From positions 5,827,501 through 5,891,500 of the forward strand of contig NC_064035.1 of the NCBI RefSeq assembly GCF_932526225.1: a stretch of 64,000 bases of DNA, in the 5' to 3' direction. Position 1 is the stretch's first letter. Each line of letters opens with the position of its first letter. The notes under the pieces are model-generated. The model ran no database searches. It saw only the letters and a program-made list of their open reading frames with translations, and was not told the DNA's origin. Below are positions 39,201 to 49,500 of the stretch, one piece after another. A program made the translations under genes and the position numbers. This DNA is from Nematostella vectensis. Taxonomy: Eukaryota > Cnidaria > Anthozoa > Actiniaria > Edwardsiidae.

Positions 39201-42200
39201 GTGTAGGGGGATAGGGAGCCCAACCACACAAGAGTGTGTAGAGGGATAGGGAGCTAAACCACACAAGAGTGTAGGAGTATAGGGAGCCAAACTACACAAG
39301 AGGGTGTAGGGGGATAGGGAGCCCAACCACACAAGAGTGTGTAGGGGGGTAGGGAGCCCAACCACACAAGAGGGTGTAGGGGGGTAGGGAGCCCAACCAC
39401 ACAAGAGTGTGTAGGGGGGTAGGGAGCCAAACTACACAAGAGTGTGTAGGGGGATAGGGAGCCCAACCACACAAGAGTGTAGGAGTATAGGGAGCCAAAC
39501 CACACAAGAGGGTGTAGGGGGATAGGGAGCCAAACCACACAAGAGTGTGTAGGGGGATAGGGAGCCCAACCACACAAGAGTGTGTAGGGGGATAGGGAGC
39601 CAAACTACACAAGAGTGTGTAGGGGGGTAGGGGGCCAAACCAAACAAGAGTGTGTAGCGGATAGGGAGCCAAACCACACAAGAGTGTGTAGGGGGATAGG
39701 GAGCCCAACCACACAAGAGTGTGTAGGGGGATAGGGAGCCCAACCACACAAGAGGGTGTAGGGGGATAGGGAGCCCAACCACACAAGAGTGTGTAGGGGG
39801 GTAGGGAGCCCAACCACACAAGAGTGTGTAGGGGGGTAGGGAGCCCAACCACACAAGAGTGTGTAGGGGGGTAGGGAGCCAAACCACACTAGAGTGTGTA
39901 GGGGGATAGGGAGCCCAACCACACAAGAGTGTAGGAGTATAGGGAGCCAAACCACACAAGAGGGTGTAGGGGGATAGGGAGCCAAACCACACAAGAGTGT
40001 GTAGGGGGATAGGGAGCCAAACCACACAAGAGTGTGTAGGGGGATAGGGAGCCAAACTACACAAGAGTGTGTAGGGGGGTAGGGGGCCAAACCAAACAAG
40101 AGTGTGTAGGGGATAGGGAGCCAAACCACACAAGAGTGTGTAGGGGGATAGGGAGCCCAACCACACAAGAGTGTGTAGGGGGATAGGGAGCCCAACCACA
40201 CAAGAGTGTGTAGGGGGATAGGGGGCCAAACCACACAAGAGTGTGTAGGGGGATAGGGAGCCCAACCACACAAGAGTGTGTAGGGGGGTAGGGAGCCCAA
40301 CCACACAAGAGTGTGTAGGGGGGTAGGGAGCCAAACTACACAAGAGTGTGTAGGGGGATAGGGAGCCCAACCACACAAGAGTGTGTAGGGGGGTAGGAAG
40401 CCAAACCACACAAGAGTGTGTAGGGGGATAGGGGGCCAAACCACACAAGAGTGTGTAGGGGGGTAGGGAGCCCAATCACACAAGAGTGTGTAGGGGGATA
40501 GGGAGCGCAACCACACAAGAGTGTGTAGGGGGATAGGGAGCCAAACCACACAAGAGTGTGTAGGGGGATAGGGAGCCCAACCACACAAGAGTGTGTAGGG
40601 GGGTAGGGAGCCCAATCACACAAGAGTGTGTAGGGGGATAGGGAGCCCAACCACACAAGAGTGTGTACAGGGATAGGGAGCCAGACCACACAAGAGTGTG
40701 TAGGGGGATAGGGAGTCAAACCACACAAGAGTGTGTAGGGGGATAGGGAGCCAGACCACACAAGAGTATGTAGGGGGATAGGGAGCCAAACTACACAAGA
40801 GTGTGTAGGGGGGTAGGGAGCCAGACCACACAAGAGTGTGTAGGGGGATAGGGAGCCAAACCACACAAGAGTGTGTAGGGGGATAGGGAGCCGAACCACA
40901 CAAGAGTGTGTAGGGGGATAGGGAGCCCAACCACACAAGAGTGTGTAGGGGGGTAGGGAGCCAAACTACACAAGAGTGTGTAGGGGGATAGGGAGCCCAA
41001 CCACACAAGAGTGTGTAGGGGGGTAGGGAGCCAAACCACACAAGAGTGTGTAGGGGGATAGGGAGCCCAACCACACAAGAGTGTGTAGGGGGGTAGGGAG
41101 CCCAACCACACAAGAGTGTGTAGGGGATATAGGGGGGGGGGCGGCAAAACACTCACTCTGGGATGAATTATTGCGTGTTGCTAGTTGTGATCACAGGCGC
41201 AGGCACTAAGCTAAAAAGCGTAGAGCTAATATATAAACTTGTAGTGGATGGCATTTATGGACTAAATAAAGTAAAACGCTGATTACCTTATTCTTGATTG
41301 TCTTGTCGGTCTAGACGACACTATGTGAAGAAGTGTGAGGAAGTCATCCGACTGCAATCCCACCGTGACATTCAAGAGGTAAGCATCAGCGTTCCCTCCT
41401 CTATGATATAAGCTATGGGAGGGGAGATATATAAGCTATGGGAGGTTAAAACCCCCCTCCCATTTATGATATAACCACACATAAACCAGAGGGCACTATC
41501 CATCCAACACCCTCTTCCCTTCATGATCTAACTAATAAACTAGGGGGGCACTATCCATCTAAACTCACTCCAAACCCCGCTCGTGTATACAACCGCTTAA
41601 CATAGTGGCCCACAGGTCTCATGAGGCGTCGTGTTGTGAATTGTGAGCCACGAAATATGATTCATGGTACACGCTTTGTAATATGATTCATGGTACACGC
41701 TTCGTAATATGATTCGTGTTACACGCTTTGTAATATGATTCATGTTACGCGCGTTATAATGTGATTCATAGAACACGCTTTGTAAAACTGTTTAGGGAGG
41801 TAAATTGTATGAATAAACGGCTGGATGTTTTCAGGGGGAAAGTTTGCGGAGCGCAAAGGACACGATGCAAGCCGTTATCAAAGCGCGAACAAGAAGCAAC
41901 GTCAGCCTTACTGTACTGCGAGTCAGTGGTCAACATTCGCAACCTCAGCACTCAACGTCAAGGGTAACTAAGCGACGGTCCAGCCTACCGATCACAGAAC
42001 AGGAAATCGCTATTGCAGTACAAGACACTTCTGCGATCAGCACAGAAACTACACAGACTTCAGACGTTGACTTTTCTAGGCCTTCCGCAAACCATATGCG
42101 ACCGCATACTTCACAGCACATAAGACACGCGACGACACCACGACACGCTGCCAGAGAAAGCTTTCTCCCGACTCCCGTCAACATATCTGAGCAAGGACTT

Positions 42201-42227
42201 CAGAGGCTAAAGATTGACAATGGGTAA
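24212..42227 (+). CDS. FLACC1: Flagellum-associated coiled-coil protein (FLACC1/ALS2CR12 type)
   Basis: Twenty-one exons: 24212-24384, 24671-24721, 25237-25294, 25409-25513, 26105-26124, 26288-26419, 26671-26691, 26787-26880, 27860-27921, 28286-28346, 29132-29168, 29747-29799, 29908-29952, 30259-30313, 30506-30609, 30899-30970, 32711-32800, 33166-33207, 33282-33349, 41315-41378, 41835-42227. All join in frame for 599 residues. Assignment rests on a conserved pre-coil motif at residues ~98-118 (VLSPGYVLSRSKEKINVT) and on coil motifs QLQQQINDLIMFLEEE and EMEFLQGAFESYKETVASEM, which match my memory of mammalian FLACC1. The region from about 187 to 490 is almost continuous coiled coil; the last exon codes a basic, Ser/Thr-rich tail. 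The mammalian protein is associated with the sperm flagellum. Two exons are only 20 and 21 nt. Intron 19 is expanded to 8 kb by a minisatellite. Confidence 0.85.
27015..27700. mobile_element. Small inverted-repeat element(s) in FLACC1 intron 8
   Basis: Imperfect inverted repeats of about 46 bp lie at 27,015-27,060 and 27,153-27,200 (outer end aaataaacccc, inner end ggcggataatgtcc). A second pair (tttatatcccagcgactaa near 27,206; its reverse complement near 27,675) encloses the next 470 bp. The enclosed DNA contains two related copies of a tgcacgcgttgacgtgca-like segment. I read this as one or two nested non-autonomous elements. Confidence 0.6.
28627..28925. repeat. Tandem repeat, ~80-87-bp unit x4, FLACC1 intron 10
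   Basis: Four degenerate units share acagacccttgg, tacccctatacccagac, ggggctgag and attcagtataac. The word 'tataacagaccc' also relates it to the 39-bp array at 31,052 and to a dispersed motif (cctccatataacgga) near 61,060. Confidence 0.8.
29460..29745. repeat. Degenerate ATC/ATT trinucleotide-rich tract, FLACC1 intron 11
   Basis: Low-complexity sequence dominated by atcatc, attatt and related triplets, immediately upstream of the exon 12 acceptor. Confidence 0.75.
31052..31330. repeat. Minisatellite, 39-bp unit x7, FLACC1 intron 16
   Basis: Seven units (core cctccatataacagatac then ccttggaactgtgagatggaa) followed by two degraded copies reading cctcgatataacgg. The array begins about 80 bp after the exon 16 donor and does not contain it. 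Confidence 0.9.
31499..32650. mobile_element. Non-autonomous element with >100-bp inverted repeats, FLACC1 intron 16
   Basis: The arm at 31,499-31,605 is repeated in reverse at 32,509-32,650 with good identity (tgtacaggacccgaaa outer end; gcaattcc...ccattac inner end). The right arm carries an extra tandem copy of a cgggtcctgggatc unit. No transposase is visible inside. The 1.15-kb element is a candidate MITE or foldback element. Confidence 0.75.
33350..41135 (+). repeat. Giant minisatellite, 35-bp unit (~220 copies), FLACC1 intron 19
   Basis: The array begins at the first intron base after exon 19 (ctaag|gtatagggagccaaa) and fills almost the entire 7.96-kb intron. Unit: gtagggagccaaaccacaca then agagtgtgtaggggg. 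Variants alternate ggg|gtaggg with ggggataggg, agccaaac with agcccaac, and cacacaag with catacaag. Higher-order duplication is visible: the run 36,130-36,450 recurs at about 37,010-37,335, an offset of roughly 880 bp (25 units). The sense strand is rich in runs of four or more G. Because no unit contains a minus-strand stop, spurious open frames up to 459 codons run across it. Confidence 0.98.
41655..41785. repeat. Tandem repeat, 26-bp unit x5, FLACC1 intron 20
   Basis: Five imperfect copies of aatatgattcatggtacacg-ctttgt end about 50 bp before the last exon's acceptor. Confidence 0.85.
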
Positions 42228-42990
42228 CATCTGTCTTAGCTATATTATGCCGGAGAATGCTTGCTCCCGACTCCCGTAAACATATCTGAGCAAGGACTGC
42301 AGAGGCTAAAGATTGGCAATGGGTAAACTCAAGGGCACCCAACGACGAAAATTTCACAACCGGCCTAATGAGTTAAGATACCGTTTTTATTCGTTTGCAG
42401 CCATTTTTTATACAGTATAGAGCTTTCCTAGATATTTTCTATCTGTTCGGATTTGCTAGGCGAAATTACAGCCATCCGAAAAACCTAGTTACTCATCCCG
42501 AGGCATCCGGAACTCCTAGCGATTCTAAGATCCTTAAGCGAAATTTCTAGGTAATGTCCCTTGTATACTCGCTCCCGAAAATACTAGGGTTCATTTTTTT
42601 AGCATGTCGGACGTAAAAATCTCCCAAAACTTGTGATGGTGGTAACAAAAGCAACTCCGAAAAAACATAGGTGATCCAGCTCTCTTTCCGAGAAACATAG
42701 GTGATCTAGAAATACAAATTCCGAAAAAAGTAGACATTTCTAGGCCGACCCCGAAATCCGGTAGGTGACCTTGCTTCCGAACAGATATTTGACCGAAAAT
42801 GGTCGTTGGGTGCCCTTGGTAACTATCTGTTCTAGCTATATTATACCAAAGAATGCTTGCTCCCGACCCCCGTGAATGACCAGAGCAAGGACTGTAGAGA
42901 TTGACAATATCGAACTATCTGGCCTAGCTACTATGCCAAAGAATGCTTTCCAGTCCCGACTCCAATAAATATATCTGAGAAAGGATATTT
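42153..42990 (+). repeat. Tandem copies of the FLACC1 coding end, split by a MITE
   Basis: The segment coding the last ~24 residues and stop (cttctcccgactcccgt ... aggctaaagattgacaatgg) recurs in diverged form at 42,253-42,330, 42,848-42,915 and 42,940-42,990. The period is about 92-111 bp once the insertion at 42,334-42,818 is removed. Copies 2-4 lie after the stop codon in the 3' UTR or beyond. Confidence 0.8.
42334..42818. mobile_element. MITE, ~485 bp, inserted in the FLACC1 3' repeat
   Basis: Terminal inverted repeats read aagggcacccaacgac at both ends, with aaaatttc-like continuation. Flanks are ggtaaact and ggtaacta, an approximate target duplication. The interior has a loose internal periodicity (ccgaaaaac/cctag words). 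It interrupts the tandem copies of the FLACC1 coding end, so it is younger than that duplication. Confidence 0.8.
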
Positions 42991-44400
42991 AATTCCAAAC
43001 ATCTCAGAACTGCGTTTTTCTATCGCAATGCGCGTGTTTTCAAATATGACGTTTTTAGAAGTATGTAAAGAAGTAAAGATATTTGGTTTTTAAAAGATAG
43101 TATATTTGTAAGAAAAAGCTATATTACCAACACATTCGTGGATATAAAGTTCTTTACCGATTCCAGGAAAATAAAGTTTGTTTCCTTTCAATGTCCAGTT
43201 ATATATATAAAAAAAAAACTTCAAACACGACCCAAGTATAAGAACCACCATATGATAAAGTAAATTGGAATTTCTTGTTGACATAACTTCATATCAACAA
43301 TCCCCCTGGGGACGCTCATGTTCCAGCGTATTGTATTCAAGCTGTTTGACTTCGCACCTTTCTTGTTACCGGGTAATTTTTTTTCTTTCCTCTTTTATTG
43401 TATTTTTGCCTGTCAGTATACACACTGTAAGTATTAGAAGCTCATGTGGTAGATATAAACGACGCCGACCCATGTGCGGCCCCCCCAACGCTCGGGGAGA
43501 TGGGGGAGTTCTTCAGGGTAAAAGTGATAGGGATGCTCGTTGGGAAATTCAAAAAATACCCCAAAAAATACCTTGCACGAATAATTGAATAATTTCTTTA
43601 TTTTTTTTAAATATCGGAAAACCGATACGTAGATTTGTGGACGGCAACGAGGTAAATATTCTTTGCCTAAAAAATCGATCCGTCCACTCTTCTCAAAGAT
43701 TATAGAGTTGGAAACGCAAACCGGAAGTAGAATTATCTACGCATGCGCAATTTTAATTTTACTTAAAAGTATAAAGCCTGGTTACAAATGCGAATGTTGT
43801 GAAAGAATTTTGTTATCAAAATATCGGCTTTTCTCTCGCTTTTTAACAATGAAATATGCATTGAAACAACTCTTTTTTTTTTTTTTTTTGCTTAAATCAG
43901 CACTTCAGGTCGCTAAGTTGGTGCCCTAGGTTAGAAATCATGCTCTCCTTTTTTGTTTTACAGCATTTACTATTTTATTACGTTTTTCTCGCCAGTTTCG
44001 GCGTTTGTTTTCGAAAATAGGAAACTATTGAGAACCAATTTCCGCGAAGCTGGGTCAAGGTTTTTCGCCTCTTCCGCTTCAAGTGTACCGGCAAGGATTT
44101 ACCATAGCAAACAACCAATCAGAAAGCGAGATTATGCGCAAGTGTTGTAGGAATATACTGTATATTACCTCCCCTCCTACCGCGAGCTAAAACGCAGAAA
44201 ACTGCTGTCCCCAACAACGAAAAAGCTTCTTGTTCTATGGTAGCCGCTTCTCAAGTGAACCCGTAGTAAACAACTGCCTAACAAAATAATCAAGGTCACG
44301 TGATAACTAAGCGCAAGTCCTGTTACACCAAACGACAGCATGATACACTTTTTTTATAAGAGCGTCCAGCCTGAGATTTCATTAAATTTTTAAGAACATG
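42991..44400. other. Intergenic, no gene recognised
   Basis: AT-rich DNA between FLACC1 and MGAT5. Short open frames (for example 43,663-43,929) have no recognisable product, no splice support and low-complexity ends. Confidence 0.5.
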
Positions 44401-44408
44401 CCGAGAAC

Positions 44409-45957
44409 AGCACGTCAGGAGAAAATGCCGTTTTGTCGTTTAGCAAGAAATGGCAAGAATATACGATTTTCTCAAGACTCGCCTTAAAAATTTGCTAATT
44501 TCACTAAATATGAAGCCCCCGTCCTTTTACGTTAAGAAGTCAATCGATAATTTTAAGATTCGTGGCACAAATGATTATGTGTTCCGGGATGGAATGTCTA
44601 AAACATCCATTTCTTATCATTTATTGTATTTATAAAGAAGCGAAATAGAAATTACCTCAAATGACGTGTTTCATAAAAGAAAGCAATGAGTGTTTTAGCT
44701 ATAACCGATAAAAATGTCCATGTTAACCGGAAGATATGTCAAAATCTTTTATTTGTCAGTATCTGTTACATTTAAAAGGAGCGAAACAACAATTGTTGAA
44801 TGTATAAATTTATACCGTCCCGGAGTTCAAATAGGAATGTATAAATTTATGCATTCCTTTTTGAACTCCGGGACTGTATAAATTTATACATTCCTTTTTT
44901 AACTCCGGGACTGTATAAATTTATACATTCCTTTTTGAACTCCGGGACTGTATAAATTTATACATTCCTTTTTGAACTCGGGGACTGTATAAATTTATAC
45001 ATTCCTTTTTGAACTCGGAAACTGTATAAATTTATACATTCCTTTTTGAACTCCGGGACTGTATAAATTTATACATTCCTTTTTGAACTCCGGGACTGTA
45101 TAAATTTATACATTCCTTTTTGAACTCCGGGACTGTATAAATTTATACATTCCTTTTTGAACTCGGGGACTGTATAAATTTATACATTCCTTTTTGAACT
45201 CGGAAACTGTATAAATTTATACATTCCTTTTTGAACTCGGGGACTGTATAAATTTATACATTCCTTTTTGAACTCCGGGACTGTATAATTTTATACATTC
45301 CTTTTTGAACTCCGGGACTGTATAAATTTATACATTCCTATTTGAACTCCGGGACTGTTTGGGATTGTATAAATTTATACCTTCCCTGGAACTAAAGGGT
45401 ATTTTTACTCTTTTATAGACAATTGTTGTTTCGCTCCTTTTTACATAAAAAGGCCCAAAAAATCCGAAGTCTCCTCAAAATTTAGGACTCCCGCCAAGAA
45501 AAGCCTTAGGAACACAAAATGTGTTCAGTGTCCTTGAAATGCGGGAGTATCTTTACTTAATCGTGCTTTAAGGTTATTTTTACTGTATCTTTAGGAACTG
45601 AATCGTTGAAGGATCGAGTATGGCCATTTTGTAATGAATGGTAAGGGTCGAATATCGAATTTTTGTAAAAGTAGAGGAAATTGAAATAACTGAAGGGCTC
45701 TCAAAGGAGTAACTTACGGACATGTGAAAAAGTAACGAAATCCATTATGTTGAAAAGGATCCGACGCTCATTGTGTAATATCTGTACGTCTGCACAAAGG
45801 CTGTGATTGCAGAAATTGTCTAATATTTTAAAATTCAAATTCGTTACTAATAGTATAACAGAAAAATCCCTTGATTTCGGCTAAAATAGAGCTAATGTCA
45901 CTCCATTTTCGCCAATTTTAAATAAAATACCCCAAACGGCATTTTCTCCTGACGTGG
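44409..45957. mobile_element. Non-autonomous DNA transposon, ~1.55 kb, with nested element
   Basis: Perfect 23-bp inverted repeats cacgtcaggagaaaatgccg-ttt lie at 44,411-44,433 and 45,934-45,956. The interior carries a second, nested inverted-repeat element at 44,773-45,446. No transposase is visible. It lies upstream of MGAT5. Confidence 0.75.
44773..45446. mobile_element. Inverted-repeat element carrying a palindromic minisatellite
   Basis: Termini aaaaggagcgaaacaacaat-tgt (44,773-44,797) are repeated in reverse at 45,420-45,443. Flanking ttacat on both sides suggests a target duplication. Between them lie about 14 copies of a 37-bp unit (tgaactccgggactgtataa then atttatacattccttt), each centred on the palindrome gtataaatttatac. 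Confidence 0.85.
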
Positions 45958-46523
45958 TGTTGAGGCTCAGATAGCAAGCAAAATATTGCTTTATTAGTCT
46001 GATGAGTTCTAAAATACATAATAAAATTGTGTTCCTGATAACCTTAATATTGTTGCTATTGATTTATGACTATTTGGGAAATTCTCTTTCTAATAATTAA
46101 TTTGGTTTAACTTTTTTATATATACAAGAACTTAATTAAGAATATTAATTAAGAACATTTTCAGCCTTAAAATGTTCCAAAAATAAGAACAGCCCAGTTT
46201 CAACTGAAAATTAAATGTTCTTATAAAAAATATATATAATGTCCGGAGTATCGCATTTAATAAAAAAATACCATCATATCATGACCAAAACATTGCTTTG
46301 TGCTTTACAGTACACTGAAAAATTATGAAAAATTAAATGAAAACATATAATCTTTTTCATTATTATATCAATAAAAAAGAGAGTTCAAAAGTTGCTAGGG
46401 AGTGTGGGGTCCACGGATGGTATGGGACTTACACGTAGCAAACAAACAACAAACGAGATACCTAAAGGTTAAAAACCTGAAGGTAAAAGAGTCATCTGAA
46501 CTATTACAAAAGTATAGGCGAAA

Positions 46524-49500
46524 ATGCGTTTTATAAAATGGAACTTATTGTTCATATTTGCAGCAGTTTTCTTCACGTTGTTAAATATCTTCATCCGTTA
46601 CGATTCCTCTAACTATGACTTTACGGTTATTCGTCAAGAAGCGGAAGGTTTGCCATTTTCAAGAGATCGCTTGAAAAAAAAAGAAAATAGTACAGGTAAG
46701 TAATATGTTCGTTTGATATATTTTTTATAGTCTAGGAACTTAGTTTGCCAACACTAACTTTCGGTTGGTTGTTTACATTTTTTATTACAATTGAAAAAAA
46801 AAACTGCTTGGGGCATTGAGCGTTTGATTAATTGGTTAATAAAATGTTGCGATTTAGAACTGTTCGGGGTATTGATAAAAGCTGTAGTTCTTATGCGAAA
46901 AAATAAAATAAAATTATATAGGCAAACGAAACAGTTTTGTGCCTCTTGACTGGTTCTCCCTTGTTGGGTACTTTTTCATCTAATAATTTAAACATTTTAG
47001 GGAAATGTGATCTTCTCCGTTGTAATGCGAATTTGCACTAAATTGCATTCAGAAAAATATCCGCGAGTGAATTTATCAAAAAGTATCATAATTCAGGGGC
47101 GGTAAGGGTTATTTTCGTGATCCGTAAACGGCTTTTTTGTTTATCGTGAATCGTAAAAAGGACACGTTGAAAAGAGTGATTGCTACCTTCGCCGTGATTC
47201 GTAAATCGCGAAATTTGATCAGCGTGAATCGTGATCTATGCTCTTTAAAAATCGTGAATCGCGATTTCCGAGTAAAGATTGATCCTTGTCGTCAGTTTAT
47301 CGTGAAACGTGATTTCCTATTTTTGAAACTCGTGGAAAACGTGCAAAGACCCACCCTAACCGTCCCTGATAATTGCACGAGCCCGCAGGATTCAAACTTA
47401 GAGCTTTTTTTAAAAAAAACACACGAGTGTTTGGCTAGAATTGAACGAGAGATCTGTAAGATTACTTTTTATTTATATGTACGAAATAAAGGGAGGCAAG
47501 TTTTTGCACAGGTAACCCAAGCACTCGGTTTGTATTTTAGTACGTATAGTGATAAAAAAAATGGAAAATTAAAGAAAATAGGCTTCATAGTGGACTCACT
47601 TTATGATTGTCTTTTTTTTGGATCTCTCCTGAGTATTAGGGCCTATTTTACTTACTCGTTTCCATTTCAGCAACAATACATCTCTTTTCAAAACGTGCAT
47701 GATTCGTCAACAGCGCGCGAAATTACAATAAATACCTCGAAATACCAGTTTTCGTGGATTTTGGATTTTGATGTAATCGCACTGCGCCGCGTTGCATTGG
47801 AGCTCTATTTATTATAAAACAATTAGACCCCGAGGCCGATTGGACTATGATTTAATAGATTTTTTTTTTCAAAATTATAGTCCAAGAGGTCTAATTGCTT
47901 TAGAATTCGCCAAACTGGCCAAACTTAGGGGGGAAAAAATAGCGACGATTGAAATTGGTTCGGCAATGGCCGCTCGTATTGGTCGCATTGAGGTGACTTT
48001 GAATTCATTACCTTTTATTAAACCGGAAACAGTGATTAAGATCTTTTCAGTTATTTCTTTTAAGGTGGTGTGAGACCCTGAGGGGTGACTTTTTTTGAAA
48101 AGCACTAGAATAATTTTTAACCAACATACATACAACCTATGTGATCAGATAAATTTATTGACATACTTGACAAAACATTGCGTTGCTATGGCAACCAGGG
48201 GGGCTTAATTACCCCGAAATCATGGTATCCAGTCTTACAGTGATAACTCCTTTATTTTTTTTATCAATAGCCACCAAACTTTTAGGAAATCTTCTACTAC
48301 AACATATGCATACAATGAAGTATAGAAATTACCCTGGTGATATTTTTCAAATTAGGTCTTTGTATAAGAATACATATACTGCACATCCCCTGAAAAAAAT
48401 AGCCAATTCCAACAAATTCTCTGGAAGATATCACTGTTAGAGTATTACTAATATACGGAAATCTCACAATTTGAGAAATCTCAAATTAAAGATAACGTAA
48501 ATGTGTAAATTCATAATATGAGGGCAGTGTTCAGATCATACTTTCTAAAATCCACCAGGATCATACAGAGAGCCCTCAGCTTGCTTCTTCTTGTCCTCTT
48601 TCTTTTTTCTTTTGCCTCTCAGGACCTTTCTCCTTCTTTTAGATGCCTCCTTACTTTTATACTCTGCAAGCCAAACTCTAGAAGTATCCTCAAGGCCACA
48701 GCCTGCTTCCGTATATTTGCCGGCAGGGATTTTGAGGGCTTCCAACAGTCTTAGTACAGAGCTGTACCCCATGTTAAAATGACATACAGCATCATACAAG
48801 CTCAATTCCAGAATATCCCTGCCGACATGCACCTCCTTGGGCACTCGCTGCCAAATCATCGCATTCAAACTCTCATTCTGGTTCTGTGTTTTGCCATGTA
48901 GGCATTTCTCCAGCAGACTGGCTTCACTTATACATTTAACATATACTGGCTTTACCTTGGCCAGTATCTCCAATGGCAGACCAGCACTGTGCTTAAATGT
49001 ATTGGTGTGATCTGCTTTGTCTTTCTGATATTTACACCAGCTTGTGCTTCCAGTTGGGCAGTGGTCATGCAGCACTCATTAGAAGCACAATGCATAAGAC
49101 TAGCATGAATTGCCTTACGCATCTGCTCCAAGTTTCCAACATTTGAACGTATGGCAATGCCATAATAATTCTGTAGTTTGTCAATGAGTGCATCGGTTAG
49201 CTTGCCTTTGCCGCCTAGACCTGGGGTGTCACGTTTCAGTTTTCGAAGGGAGTTACCAACTCTCTTCTGTACGTGCCAAATACACTCCTTTTTCTTAACT
49301 ATAATATTGTCAGCCTCATAGACTTTCTCAACTCTATTAAAGCTTTTGCAATCGCCATCACCATAATATTCAGTGTAACGGATATTGTGGGTCTCTACAG
49401 AACGATTAAAGATTCGCTGTACACCCTCAGGCTCCATAGCAGGTGCGGAACCCCTGAAGTTGGCCTTGCAGTCATTGTGATCTGCCTTCCACAAACTGTA

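Noticed and set aside
33350-41135. CRISPR-like regular repeats
   Set aside because: Units are contiguous with no unique spacers, and the setting is a eukaryotic intron.
33528-41156. Very long minus-strand open frames (up to 459 codons, repeating LVWFGSLSPYTLLCG)
   Set aside because: They lie wholly inside the 35-bp array, exist in all three minus frames and merely reflect a stop-free unit whose length is not a multiple of three. They are antisense to a FLACC1 intron.
47137-47817. 226-codon plus-strand open frame in MGAT5 intron 1
   Set aside because: Its first third lies in a MITE made of cgtgaatcgtgattc-like words; the rest is low complexity with no recognisable domain.
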